Under the pieces are notes generated by a model. It was not told where the DNA came from and made no database searches. It worked only from the letters and a program-made list of their open reading frames with translations. Positions 17,234 to 28,309 of a stretch of 64,000 nucleotides of DNA are shown in pieces. Location: contig NZ_JADKPO010000022.1 of NCBI RefSeq assembly GCF_015352445.1, positions 1 through 64,000 of the forward strand. The letters run 5' to 3'. Origin of the DNA: Nocardioides agariphilus. Lineage in GTDB: Bacteria > Actinomycetota > Actinomycetes > Propionibacteriales > Nocardioidaceae. Positions within the stretch are counted from its first letter, which is position 1. Each line of letters starts with the position of its first letter. Made by a program: the position numbers and the translations under genes.

Positions 17234-18397
17234 TCACCCTACGAGGGACTCCAGCAGCCGCACGGCATCCGACGCCGGCGGCAGGTCGGCGATGTCGCCC
17301 GCGACCTGGTTCGCGGAGAGGGCGTAGGCAGGATCGGCGAGGACGGTGACCACCGCGTCGGCCGCGAGTGCGACCGAGCCCGGCCCCATGGGCACCGCGA
17401 TGCCGGCACCGACCGCCGCGACGTGCAGGCTGTTGGCCAGCTGGTCGGAGGTGAAGACCGGCATCACCACCTGGGGCACGCCGGCCGCCAGCGCGCCCAT
17501 GGTGGTCCCGAAGCCACCGTGCCCGAGCATCGCGTCGGCGTGGGCGAGCAGATCGGCCTGTGGCCACCACGGCTCGACCCTGGCGTTGGCCGGCAGCGGA
17601 CCCAGCCCGGCAATGTCGAACCTGCGGCCGACGGTCAGCAGGATCCGTGCGTCGACCTCGGCGAGGGCCGCCAACAGCTCGCCGAAGAGGCCGGCGAACG
17701 GCGGCAACGAGGCCGTCACCGAGCCGAGCGTCACGTAGACCAGCGGCAGGCCGGGATCGCCCCAGGCCTCGGGCAGGGGACCGGTGCCGCGAGCAGGGGC
17801 GGGGTCGCGGAAGCGGCTGACACCGGGCAGCGCCTCGCCGACCGCGTCGTCCAGTCGCTGCGGCACCGTGCTGAGCACGGGTTCGCGAGTCAGTGAGTCG
17901 GCGCAGCTACCGGCCGGCAGCCCGGCGAGCGTGTCGAGCTCGGCCAGCGGCTCGGCCACCAGCGAGGCGAACCTGCGCACGATCTCGTGCATGCCGATGC
18001 AGACGTGGACGTGAGGTACGCCGGCGCGCTGGGCCGCGGCGACGCAGGCCAGCTCGGCGGACTCGCGGACCACGAGGTCGGGCCGCCAGCGCTCGATGGT
18101 CGCGCTGACGGCGGGGAGTCCCGCCTGTGCGTCGATGCGCCCGAACACGTCTCGCACGACCGTGTCGTCGGCCTCCTCGAACGACATGCTCGGCAAGCCG
18201 GCCATCACCGGCCCGATGAGCTCCGGCGGCGCGTCGGCGAAGGGCTCGTGCCCGAACCCGGCGTCCTCGAGCCGACCGGCGAAGGACGCCGGCGCCGCCA
18301 CCCGTACCTCGTGGCCGGCATCGACGCACGCCCGCGCGAACGGCACCAGCGGACCCCAGTGTCCGTCGTTGGCGGTGGTCGCGAAGAGCACTCGCAT
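17234..18397 (-). CDS. GT1-family glycosyltransferase (MGT/UGT-like)
   Basis: A 387-residue GT-B enzyme. The N-terminus (VLFATTANDGHWGPLVPFA) is the acceptor side. The C-terminal half carries the nucleotide-sugar motif (WWPQADLLAHADAMLGHGG followed by TTMGALAAGVPQVVMP), as in macrolide and zeaxanthin glucosyltransferases. Such enzymes add sugars to small molecules or lipids; the acceptor is unknown. It is the first gene of a leftward run leading into the ABC operon, which could export the product. It diverges from the asparaginase gene across only 14 bases. Confidence 0.85.
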   Translation of the reverse strand: MRVLFATTANDGHWGPLVPFARACVDAGHEVRVAAPASFAGRLEDAGFGHEPFADAPPELIGPVMAGLPSMSFEEADDTVVRDVFGRIDAQAGLPAVSATIERWRPDLVVRESAELACVAAAQRAGVPHVHVCIGMHEIVRRFASLVAEPLAELDTLAGLPAGSCADSLTREPVLSTVPQRLDDAVGEALPGVSRFRDPAPARGTGPLPEAWGDPGLPLVYVTLGSVTASLPPFAGLFGELLAALAEVDARILLTVGRRFDIAGLGPLPANARVEPWWPQADLLAHADAMLGHGGFGTTMGALAAGVPQVVMPVFTSDQLANSLHVAAVGAGIAVPMGPGSVALAADAVVTVLADPAYALSANQVAGDIADLPPASDAVRLLESLVG

Positions 18398-18411
18398 GGC
18401 CGAACGCTAGC

Positions 18412-19377
18412 GTGAGCCGCATGTCGTTGCCGGTCGTCGCCGAGGTGGTCCGCTCGGGCTTCGTCGAAGGTCATCACCACGGCTCGGTGGTCGCGCTCGG
18501 CGCGTCCGGCGAGGTCGACTGGTCGATCGGCGAGGTGGCCGCCCCGATCCTGCCGCGGTCGTGCAACAAACCCCTGCAGGCGCTGGCGATGGTGCGTCTG
18601 GGCCTCGACCTCGAGCCCGAACTGCTCGCACTCGCCTGCGCTTCCCACTCGGGCGAGGAGTTCCACGTCGCCGGGGCCGGCCGCATCCTGGCGCTCGGCG
18701 GCCTGGACGAGTCGGCGCTGCAGACCCCACCCGACTACCCGCTCGACGACGAGGCACGCGACGCGGTGATCCGCGCGGGAGGCGACCGCGCGCCCATCTT
18801 GATGAACTGCTCGGGCAAGCACGCCGCGATGCTGCTGACCTGTGTGGTCAACGGCTGGGACACCGCGACCTACCGCGACCCCGCCCACCCGCTGCAGGTC
18901 GCGATCTCGGAGACCTTCGCCGAGCTCACGGGCGAGCCCGTTGCGGTGGTCGCCGTCGACGGGTGCGGGGCGCCCTTGCTCTCGGCCTCGCTGACCGGGC
19001 TGGCCCGCGGCTTCCGGGCCCTCGCGACCGCGCAGTCCGGGCCCGAGCGGCGGGTGGCGGACGCGATCCGCAACCACCCGGCGAACGTCTCGGGGACACG
19101 GCGCGACGAACGCGCCCTGCTGACCGCGATCCCGGGCGCGATCGGCAAGGCCGGCGCCGAGGCGTGCTACGCCGTGGCGCTGAGCGACGGCCGGGCGTTC
19201 GCCCTCAAGGCCGACGACGGCTACCCGCGGGTGCGGCCGGTGCTGATGGCCGCCGCCCTGCGTCGCAGTGGGGTCGACACCGAGGCAGGCGTCGACACGG
19301 ACGCCGTACGGGCGACGGGCGCTGCACCCCTGCTCGGTGGGGGAGTGCCCGTGGGTGAGATCCGCGCGACCTTCTGA
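18412..19377 (+). CDS. Asparaginase of the thermolabile/type II-like family
   Basis: A 321-residue protein matching the 'asparaginase II' family (Rhizobium etli type; not related to E. coli AnsB). Recognisable parts are EVVRSGFVEGHHHGSVV at the start, RSCNKPLQALAM (about residues 50-60), CASHSGEEFHV and NCSGKHAAML. It should hydrolyse L-asparagine to aspartate and ammonia in the cytoplasm. It starts with GTG at 18412 (second ATG three codons later) and diverges from the glycosyltransferase. Confidence 0.85.
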   Translation: MSRMSLPVVAEVVRSGFVEGHHHGSVVALGASGEVDWSIGEVAAPILPRSCNKPLQALAMVRLGLDLEPELLALACASHSGEEFHVAGAGRILALGGLDESALQTPPDYPLDDEARDAVIRAGGDRAPILMNCSGKHAAMLLTCVVNGWDTATYRDPAHPLQVAISETFAELTGEPVAVVAVDGCGAPLLSASLTGLARGFRALATAQSGPERRVADAIRNHPANVSGTRRDERALLTAIPGAIGKAGAEACYAVALSDGRAFALKADDGYPRVRPVLMAAALRRSGVDTEAGVDTDAVRATGAAPLLGGGVPVGEIRATF

Positions 19378-19423
19378 TTCCAGCCGGCTGAGACGCGGAT
19401 CACGCAGCCTGGAGTTTGCAATT

Positions 19424-19441
19424 TGCTAACTAGTGTTAGCA
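19424..19441. promoter_or_regulatory. Perfect palindrome upstream of the XRE regulator gene
   Basis: TGCTAACTAGTGTTAGCA: 7-bp perfect arms (TGCTAAC/GTTAGCA) around TAGT, ending ten bases before the ATG of the XRE gene. A repressor bound here would cover the promoter or start region, so autoregulation by the adjacent protein is likely. The region is locally A/T-rich compared with its surroundings. Confidence 0.7.
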
Positions 19442-19451
19442 CACTGGGTAC

Positions 19452-19841
19452 ATGGCCAGGACCAAGGTGGGCCAGCTGGGTGGCCAGCTGGGGGAGTACC
19501 TGAAGGAGCAGCGCACCCAGTCGCGCCTGTCCCTTCGCCAGCTCGCCGACCAGGTCGGCGTCTCCAACCCCTACCTGAGCCAGATCGAGCGCGGCTTGCG
19601 CCGTCCCTCGGCCGAGGTGCTCCAGCAGCTCGCCAAGGCCCTGCGCATCTCCGCGGAGCAGCTCTACATCCGTGCCGGCATCGTCAGTCCCGACGACTCC
19701 CACATCGCAGTGGGCGGATCCGTGGAGCTGGCCGTGCTCAACGACGCCTCGCTCACCGAGCGTCAGAAGCAGACGTTGCTGGACGTCTACGCGTCGTTCA
19801 TCCACCAGAACGACGACCTGCACGACCAGTCGACCGCATGA
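19452..19841 (+). CDS. XRE-family HTH regulator (Rv0474-like)
   Basis: A 129-residue protein with an XRE/Cro-type helix-turn-helix at about residues 20-80 (SLRQLADQVGVSNPYLSQIERG) and a short C-terminal tail. With the HbhA-like gene 31 bases downstream and the DUF2516 gene beyond, it matches the order Rv0474-Rv0475-Rv0476 in Mycobacterium tuberculosis. A perfect palindrome lies just upstream of the start. It probably controls its own gene and the HbhA-like gene. Confidence 0.85.
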   Translation: MARTKVGQLGGQLGEYLKEQRTQSRLSLRQLADQVGVSNPYLSQIERGLRRPSAEVLQQLAKALRISAEQLYIRAGIVSPDDSHIAVGGSVELAVLNDASLTERQKQTLLDVYASFIHQNDDLHDQSTA

Positions 19842-19872
19842 CCAACCCACCACAACAAGGGAGAAACACAGA

Positions 19873-20388
19873 ATGGCTACCCCCAAGTTCGACCTCAAGC
19901 GCGTGATCGACGCCGGTGTCGGCGTGACCGACCTGGCCGTCGAGACCGTTCGCGACTACGCGGCTGAGGCCCAAAAGCGCGTTGCCGCCGCCCAGAAGTC
20001 GGTCGTCGACTTCGACCCCAAGGCGACCTACTCCGCGATCGAGAAGCGCGTCGTGAGCCTGCCCACGGTCGGCCTGTCGACCGCCACCGACGCCTACGGC
20101 GACCTCGTCAAGCGCGGCCAGACCCTGGTCGGCCGCATCCGTCGCCAGTCCTCCACCCAGGAGGCCGTCGCCGCCGCCGAGACCACCGTCGCGAAGGCCA
20201 GGACCACCCGCACCCAGGCGGCCGTCGCCAACAAGACTGCGGCCAAGAAGACCGCGGCCAAGAAGACCGTCGCCAAGAAGCGCGCCGTGGCCAAGTCCAG
20301 CGCCAAGGCCACCCGCACCTCGGCCAAGAAGACCGTCTCCGCTGGTTCTCGCGCGCTCGTCGACGCGGCCCAGAAGGTCGGCGACTGA
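19873..20388 (+). CDS. HbhA-like heparin-binding/surface protein with Lys/Ala tail
   Basis: A 171-residue protein: an amphipathic helical region rich in Ala and charged residues (about 1-110, likely coiled coil) and a basic tail (about 116-160) of repeated KKTAAKK-type units. In mycobacteria the equivalent tail of HbhA binds heparan sulfate, and HbhA also associates with membranes and lipid bodies; outside pathogens the role is unclear. There is a good ribosome site (GGGAG) before ATG 19873. Histone-like DNA binding by the tail is an alternative. It ends 26 bases before a strong terminator hairpin. Confidence 0.8.
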   Translation: MATPKFDLKRVIDAGVGVTDLAVETVRDYAAEAQKRVAAAQKSVVDFDPKATYSAIEKRVVSLPTVGLSTATDAYGDLVKRGQTLVGRIRRQSSTQEAVAAAETTVAKARTTRTQAAVANKTAAKKTAAKKTVAKKRAVAKSSAKATRTSAKKTVSAGSRALVDAAQKVGD

Positions 20389-20414
20389 CCTTCTCGCCTC
20401 GTTCAGAGGAATTC

Positions 20415-20449
20415 GGAAGATCCCCAGCACCTGGTGCTGGGGATCTTCC
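20415..20449. terminator. Strong bidirectional stem-loop terminator
   Basis: A 16-bp perfect stem (GGAAGATCCCCAGCAC paired with its exact complement) with a 3-base loop lies between the HbhA-like gene and the 3' end of the decayed DUF559 gene on the other strand. Only a weak T-run follows (ATTTC). It is the longest perfect hairpin I found in the window and should stop transcription from both sides. Confidence 0.7.
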
Positions 20450-20453
20450 CATT

Positions 20454-21288
20454 TCACGACAGTGAGCAGTCGGGACCACATCGACGCGCCTGGCCCAGCG
20501 CTCGCAAGGTCGCGTTCCAGGTCGGCCCACCTGTCTGTCGCGCGCTCGTGGCCGAGGCGGCCGTCGAGCTCCACGTGGGTGGTCAGGCGCGGATAGCTCA
20601 CATCGCGGAAGCAGACCTTGCCGGCGAGTTCCACCCGGCGCTGACGAACGCCGACCGGCAGTCCGTGGGCGCGCTCGACCCTCGCGAGGAACCTGCGCTC
20701 CAAGGCTGAGAAGGCGCCGGTCGCGATGTCGTCGAGGACCGCTAGCAGGAGTGCACGATGGGCGAGGCGAGGTGTGGCCGTCAGGTGGTCGCGTAGTCTC
20801 TCGGCCGTCGATCTACCTGTCTGGCAGACGTCCGACAACACGGCCACAGCGCCGTCCTCGGTCGGGGACTCGGAGGCGACCTGCAAGGCGGCGGTCTCCA
20901 ACCTCGTGCGCGGTGGCGACAGGTGCTGCTGGACCTGGGCGTCGAACGCGCTCAGTCGACGTACGCGGATTCCGGGCTGTGGCGCCACGCGCCGCTCGGC
21001 CGGGACGACCAGGTCGACCGGCGCACGCGCAAGTGGCTCGAAGCCGCGGAGTCCGTGGGCCCGCAACGCATCGCGGCCAGCCAGAGCGGAGGGCGCGGCG
21101 TACAGCACCGCTGCCCACGCCTTCTGGTCGGCCGTGGGTGGACCGGTGTGGTCGACGAAGACACCTTCGAAGATCCGGGCGAGCTCCCGGCGCCGCACCA
21201 TGCGCTGGATGTCGTTGTCACGGGCTCCGAGATCGAGCAGCTGGCGCCGCGACACCGTGCCGCACTGACGCGTGAGCAAGCGCCGCAT
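20454..21288 (-). pseudogene. Decayed DUF559 / AbiEi-like N-terminal protein gene
   Basis: From ATG 21288 the protein has an AbiEi-like winged-helix start (CGTVSRRQLLDLGARDNDIQRMV) and then a DUF559 restriction-endonuclease-fold end (THVELDGRLGHE, DRWADLERDLA). After ERDLA the expected core is missing. The same frame stays open on the wrong strand right through the HbhA-like gene to 19798. In the next frame the sequence ends RRCGPDC and stops at 20454, which looks like the cysteine-rich ending I know from such proteins. An out-of-frame deletion of roughly 25-35 codons explains both. The gene sits between two genes that are neighbours in M. tuberculosis, so it is probably an insertion that is now dying. 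Confidence 0.65.
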
Positions 21289-21384
21289 CTCCACCCGATC
21301 CACGGCCAGCACCAGATCGAGGAGGGGCGGCGGCCGCAACGGGTGGCCTGCCAACCTGTGGATGACCGGTACCCTGAACCCGTG

Positions 21385-21672
21385 ATGGACGTCTTCGCCG
21401 TCGAGGGCTACACGATGCTCCTGATCGAGATCGGGCTGCTGGCGGTCAAGATCTACGCCTTCGTCAGCTCGCTGAGGTTCTCCGACGAGGCCTACCGAGC
21501 GGCGGGCAAGCTCAACAAGGCGGCCTGGACCATCATCCTCGGTCTGGGCGTGGCGGCCCAGGTCGTGCTCGCGGGTGCGCCTCTCAATCTGATCAATCTG
21601 GCCCTGACCATCGCGGCGCTGGTTTACCTTGCTGATGTCAAGCCTGCGCTCAGCTCGCTCACGCGACGCTGA
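21385..21672 (+). CDS. DUF2516 family membrane protein (Rv0476-like)
   Basis: A 95-residue protein with an N-terminal helix (about 10-30), a second (about 48-65) and a third (about 68-85), plus short charged ends. The family is actinobacterial and of unknown role. It follows HbhA in mycobacteria; here the decayed DUF559 gene lies between. ATG 21385 is used; a GTG three bases upstream is also possible. The next gene starts 23 bases later. Confidence 0.75.
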   Translation: MDVFAVEGYTMLLIEIGLLAVKIYAFVSSLRFSDEAYRAAGKLNKAAWTIILGLGVAAQVVLAGAPLNLINLALTIAALVYLADVKPALSSLTRR

Positions 21673-21695
21673 CTTCCGAACGGGGAAAGACCAGC

Positions 21696-22021
21696 ATGGA
21701 GTCCGACCAGCGGCCGTGGGGTGCGTGGCACGCACTCGACCGTGGCGACGGCTACCAGGTCAAGCGGCTCGAGGTGCTGCCCGGTCAACGGCTGTCCTAC
21801 CAGACCCACCGGCTGCGGGCCGAGCACTGGGTGGTGGTCGCCGGCACCGCGACCTGCACGATCGACGGCGAGACCGTCGAGGTGAAGTCCGGTGGCTGCG
21901 TCGACATCGGTGTGGGCACGCCCCACCGCATCGCCAACGTGCATGACGAGCTGCTCGTCATCATCGAGGTCCAGCGCGGCGACTACTTCGGCGAGGACGA
22001 CATCTGCCGCCTCGACGACGA

Positions 22022-22046
<25 letters not shown>
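21696..22046 (+). CDS. Stand-alone cupin, mannose-6-phosphate isomerase type II-like
   Basis: A 116-residue single-domain cupin resembling the C-terminal isomerase domain of bifunctional ManC/GMP proteins: RPWGAWHALDRGDGYQVKRL, then PGQRLSYQTHRLRAEHWVVV, and GTPHRIAN with a metal-binding His. Such domains interconvert mannose-6-phosphate and fructose-6-phosphate, or act as sugar-nucleotide pathway helpers. It lies beside the rml genes, fitting envelope-sugar supply. Its end overlaps the convergent rmlC-rmlD end by 25 bases. Confidence 0.75.
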
Positions 22047-25339
<3,293 letters not shown>

Positions 25340-25375
25340 CCTGCCAGTCATGAGATGGGTCAGGGAGTTCTCCTC

Positions 25376-26383
25376 ATGAAGGTCCTCGTCACAGGCGGCG
25401 CCGGCTACATCGGGTCGACGACAGCCAAGGCGCTCGAGCAGGCGGGGCACACCCCCGTCATCCTCGACTCGCTGCTGACCGGACCGCAGGTCTTCGTCGG
25501 CGATCGGATCTTCTACGAAGGCGACATCGCCGACCGTGCGCTGCTCGCCCGCATCGTCGAGGAGCACCCCGACCTCGACGCGACCATCCACATGGCGGCG
25601 CGGATCGTCGTACCTGAGTCGGTGCAGCTGCCCTATGAGTACTACCGCGACAACGTCGCGAAGTCGTTGGAGCTCTTCGACGCCCTCCAGGGTCTGGGAC
25701 AGCGACGGGTGATCTTCTCCTCGACCGGATCCATGTACGCCGCACCCGCCGACGGCTTCGAGGTGCGAGAGGGCGACCCGCTCGACCCGCAGTCCCCCTA
25801 CTCGCGCAGCAAGCTGATGATGGAGCAGGTGCTCACGGACGTCGCTGCGGCCACGGACCTCAAGGCGATCCTGCTGCGTTACTTCAACCCGATCGGGTCC
25901 GATCCCGAGCTCACCACGGGTGTCTACGCCAAGGAGCCCTCCCACATCCTGGGCCAGCTGGTGCGCGCCGCGCTGGGCCACCAGGAGGCCTTCACCATCA
26001 CTGGCACCGAGCACCCGACTCCCGACGGCACCGGCATCCGCGACTACGTCCACGTGTGGGACGTGGCGCGCGCACACGTGCGCGTCGTCGAACAGTTCGA
26101 CGAGGTCATCGAGCGGGTCGGCGAACCCAGCGTGCTGATGAACGTCGGCTGCGGCGCGGGTGTCTCGGTGCGCGAGCTGGTCGCGGCCTTCGAGCGCGTC
26201 TTCGGCCGCGAGGTGCCGGTTCGCGAGGCGCCACCGCGACTCGGCGACGCGGTGGGCGCCTACGCCAACGTGGACCGCATCGCCGAGCTGACCGGCTGGC
26301 GTGCCGAGCACGACATCGACGAGGGCATCGCCTCGGCGCTGGCCTGGGGGGCCAGGCGCCAGGAGGTCCTGGGCTACGAATGA
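25376..26383 (+). CDS. galE: UDP-glucose 4-epimerase
   Basis: A 335-residue extended SDR beginning KVLVTGGAGYIGS, with SSTGSMY, YSRSKLMME (catalytic Tyr/Lys) and RYFNPIG, all typical of GalE. It interconverts UDP-glucose and UDP-galactose. ATG 25376 puts the Rossmann motif at residue 5; an upstream ATG at 25355 would add seven residues. The stop overlaps the start of an amidase gene (ATGA). Confidence 0.85.
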   Translation: MKVLVTGGAGYIGSTTAKALEQAGHTPVILDSLLTGPQVFVGDRIFYEGDIADRALLARIVEEHPDLDATIHMAARIVVPESVQLPYEYYRDNVAKSLELFDALQGLGQRRVIFSSTGSMYAAPADGFEVREGDPLDPQSPYSRSKLMMEQVLTDVAAATDLKAILLRYFNPIGSDPELTTGVYAKEPSHILGQLVRAALGHQEAFTITGTEHPTPDGTGIRDYVHVWDVARAHVRVVEQFDEVIERVGEPSVLMNVGCGAGVSVRELVAAFERVFGREVPVREAPPRLGDAVGAYANVDRIAELTGWRAEHDIDEGIASALAWGARRQEVLGYE

Positions 26384-27216
26384 CCGGCTCGCGTCTTGCG
26401 ACGGCGCTCCTGACCGGCACGGCCCTCGTGGTGCTCGCGCCCGGTATCGCCGTCGCGGCCGCAGTGCCCGGCGAGACCGCTGACCCCGCGGAGAGGGTCG
26501 CGGCGGCGAAGCCGCTCGAGGGCAAGGTGATCGTGCTCGATCCCGGTCACCAGCTGGGCAACCACAACTTCCCGCGCCGGATCAAGCGGTTGGTGCCGGC
26601 CGGCGGGTTCAGCAAGCCGTGCAACACCACGGGCACCGCCACCAACGGCGGCTACCCCGAGGCCAGCTTCACCTGGGACGTCGCGCTCCGCCTGCGCGAG
26701 CGCCTGCAGGCGCAGGGCGCCGTGGTCAGGATGACCCGACACAGCAACCGGCAGGACCGTTGGGGCCCGTGCGTCGACGAGCGCGGGCTGGCCGGCAACG
26801 TGCTGGCCAACGGCGCCGCGGCCGACCTCAAGATCAGCATCCACGGTGACGGCTCGTGGCTGCGCGGCGCGCGCGGCTTCCACGTGATCATGCCGGCCGA
26901 CCGCAGCCCGTGGACCGACGACATCTACGACGCCTCGCGCGAGCTGGCCCTGGCCACGCGTGACGCGCTGGTCGACCGGGGCCTGACCACGGCGACCTAC
27001 ATCGCCGGCGGCGACGGGCTCGACGTACGTCGCGATCTCGGGACCTTGAACCTCTCCGACATCCCGACGGTGATGGTCGAGCTCGGCAACATGCGCAACC
27101 GCTCCGACGCGACGCGGATGACCCGGCCGCGCGGCCGGGAGCACTACGCGCGGGCCCTGGCGCTAGCGGTCCGCAGGTACGTGCATCAGGCGGTCGACAG
27201 CAGCGGTGATGGTTGA
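26380..27216 (+). CDS. Secreted N-acetylmuramoyl-L-alanine amidase (Amidase_3)
   Basis: A 278-residue exported protein: signal peptide (about residues 1-27, LLTGTALVVLAPGIAVAAA), then an Amidase_3 domain with zinc ligands in LDPGHQLGNHN (first His), PEASFTWDVALRLRERL (Glu) and LKISIHGDGS (His), plus catalytic Glu in VMVELGNMRN. It resembles M. tuberculosis Rv3717 (peptidoglycan amidase). Translationally coupled to galE. The last 54 bases overlap the convergent glycosyltransferase gene, unusually long for convergent genes. Confidence 0.85.
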   Translation: MTGSRLATALLTGTALVVLAPGIAVAAAVPGETADPAERVAAAKPLEGKVIVLDPGHQLGNHNFPRRIKRLVPAGGFSKPCNTTGTATNGGYPEASFTWDVALRLRERLQAQGAVVRMTRHSNRQDRWGPCVDERGLAGNVLANGAAADLKISIHGDGSWLRGARGFHVIMPADRSPWTDDIYDASRELALATRDALVDRGLTTATYIAGGDGLDVRRDLGTLNLSDIPTVMVELGNMRNRSDATRMTRPRGREHYARALALAVRRYVHQAVDSSGDG

Positions 27217-28272
27217 GGCGAACCTCGCCTCGCCGAATCCCTCACCGTGCCGCACGATCGCACCGGCGTCCCAGTCGGTCGCGCGGCTGCGGCCGACGGC
27301 CTCGGCGATGTCGGCGGCACCGGCGGAGTCGAAGAACAGCCCGCTCACGCCGTCCTCGACCGAATCGAGGTAGCCGCCCCCGCGCAGCGCGAGCGTCGGC
27401 TTCCCGAACGCGCCCACCTCGAGCGGGGTGAGGCCGAAGTCCTCGATCGCCGGCGCGAGCAGGGCCACGCAGTGCCGGTAGGCCCAGCGCAGCTGGCTGT
27501 CGGTCACGTTGGACACGATCGCCACGTTGGCCGGCATCCGGGCGCGCAGCCGCTCCTCCTCGGGGCCGTGGCCGATGACGAGCAGGCGCTCGTCGGGCAG
27601 CGCTGCGAACGCCTCGACAGCGTGGTCGACGTTCTTGTAGGGAAGCAGCCGCGAGACGACCAGGTGGAAGCCCGGTGCGAACGGACCGACGGGCACCTGG
27701 TCGCCCTCCACCGAGACCACTGACGGCGGGAACAGCACGGGGGCGTCGATGCCGTACGTCGAGCGCACTCGCCCGCGAACCACCGTCGAGTTGACCAGGT
27801 AGGTGTCGTGGCGGGCCATCGCCTGGCGGTCCCAGCGACGCAGCGCCGGCGAGAGCGCCTTGAGGGCCAGGGCCACGGCGGCGCGCGGGTGCTCGCCGAG
27901 GTAGTCGGCACCCTGGTAGAGCCAGCGCGCGGGATTGTGGCAGTAGACGATGCTGCGACCGCGTACGTCGAACCCGTGGGCCCACCCGCTGGTCGAGATC
28001 ACGGTCACGTCGGCATCGACGCGCATCCGGCTGGCGGCCGGCGCGAGCAGCGGCAACGCCATCCGGTGGTGGCCTCGCAGCGCGCCGATGCGGTTGAGCG
28101 GGGAGGTGACGACGCGCGCCTGCCGGAACTCCGGGAACGTCGCGTCGGCGTCATAGAGCAAGGTGTGCACCTCGGCCTCGGGGAACGCGCGGAGCAGGGC
28201 CACGACGACCCGCTCGGCACCGCCCCGCTGCGTCAGGTAGTCGTGGGCAATGGCCACCCGGGGACGCGTCAC
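27163..28272 (-). CDS. GT4-family glycosyltransferase
   Basis: A 369-residue GT-B enzyme opening with VAIAHDYLTQRGGAERV, typical of WbaZ/mannosyltransferase-like GT4 proteins, and carrying the C-terminal motif EDFGLTPLEVGAFGKPTLA (E-x7-E). It probably transfers a sugar from a nucleotide donor during assembly of a surface polysaccharide, given the undecaprenyl-phosphate sugar transferase just upstream (37-base gap) and the dTDP-rhamnose genes. Acceptor and sugar cannot be set from sequence. Confidence 0.85.
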   Translation of the reverse strand: MTRPRVAIAHDYLTQRGGAERVVVALLRAFPEAEVHTLLYDADATFPEFRQARVVTSPLNRIGALRGHHRMALPLLAPAASRMRVDADVTVISTSGWAHGFDVRGRSIVYCHNPARWLYQGADYLGEHPRAAVALALKALSPALRRWDRQAMARHDTYLVNSTVVRGRVRSTYGIDAPVLFPPSVVSVEGDQVPVGPFAPGFHLVVSRLLPYKNVDHAVEAFAALPDERLLVIGHGPEEERLRARMPANVAIVSNVTDSQLRWAYRHCVALLAPAIEDFGLTPLEVGAFGKPTLALRGGGYLDSVEDGVSGLFFDSAGAADIAEAVGRSRATDWDAGAIVRHGEGFGEARFASTITAAVDRLMHVPADR

Positions 28273-28309
28273 GCCGAGGATTGTGTCAGCGGCCGGGTGA
28301 GCGCAGGAC

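Noticed and set aside
20220-20330. Lys/Ala repeats of the HbhA-like gene as a DNA repeat element
   Set aside because: The repetition is explained by the protein tail; codons remain in frame and no repeat is found outside the gene.
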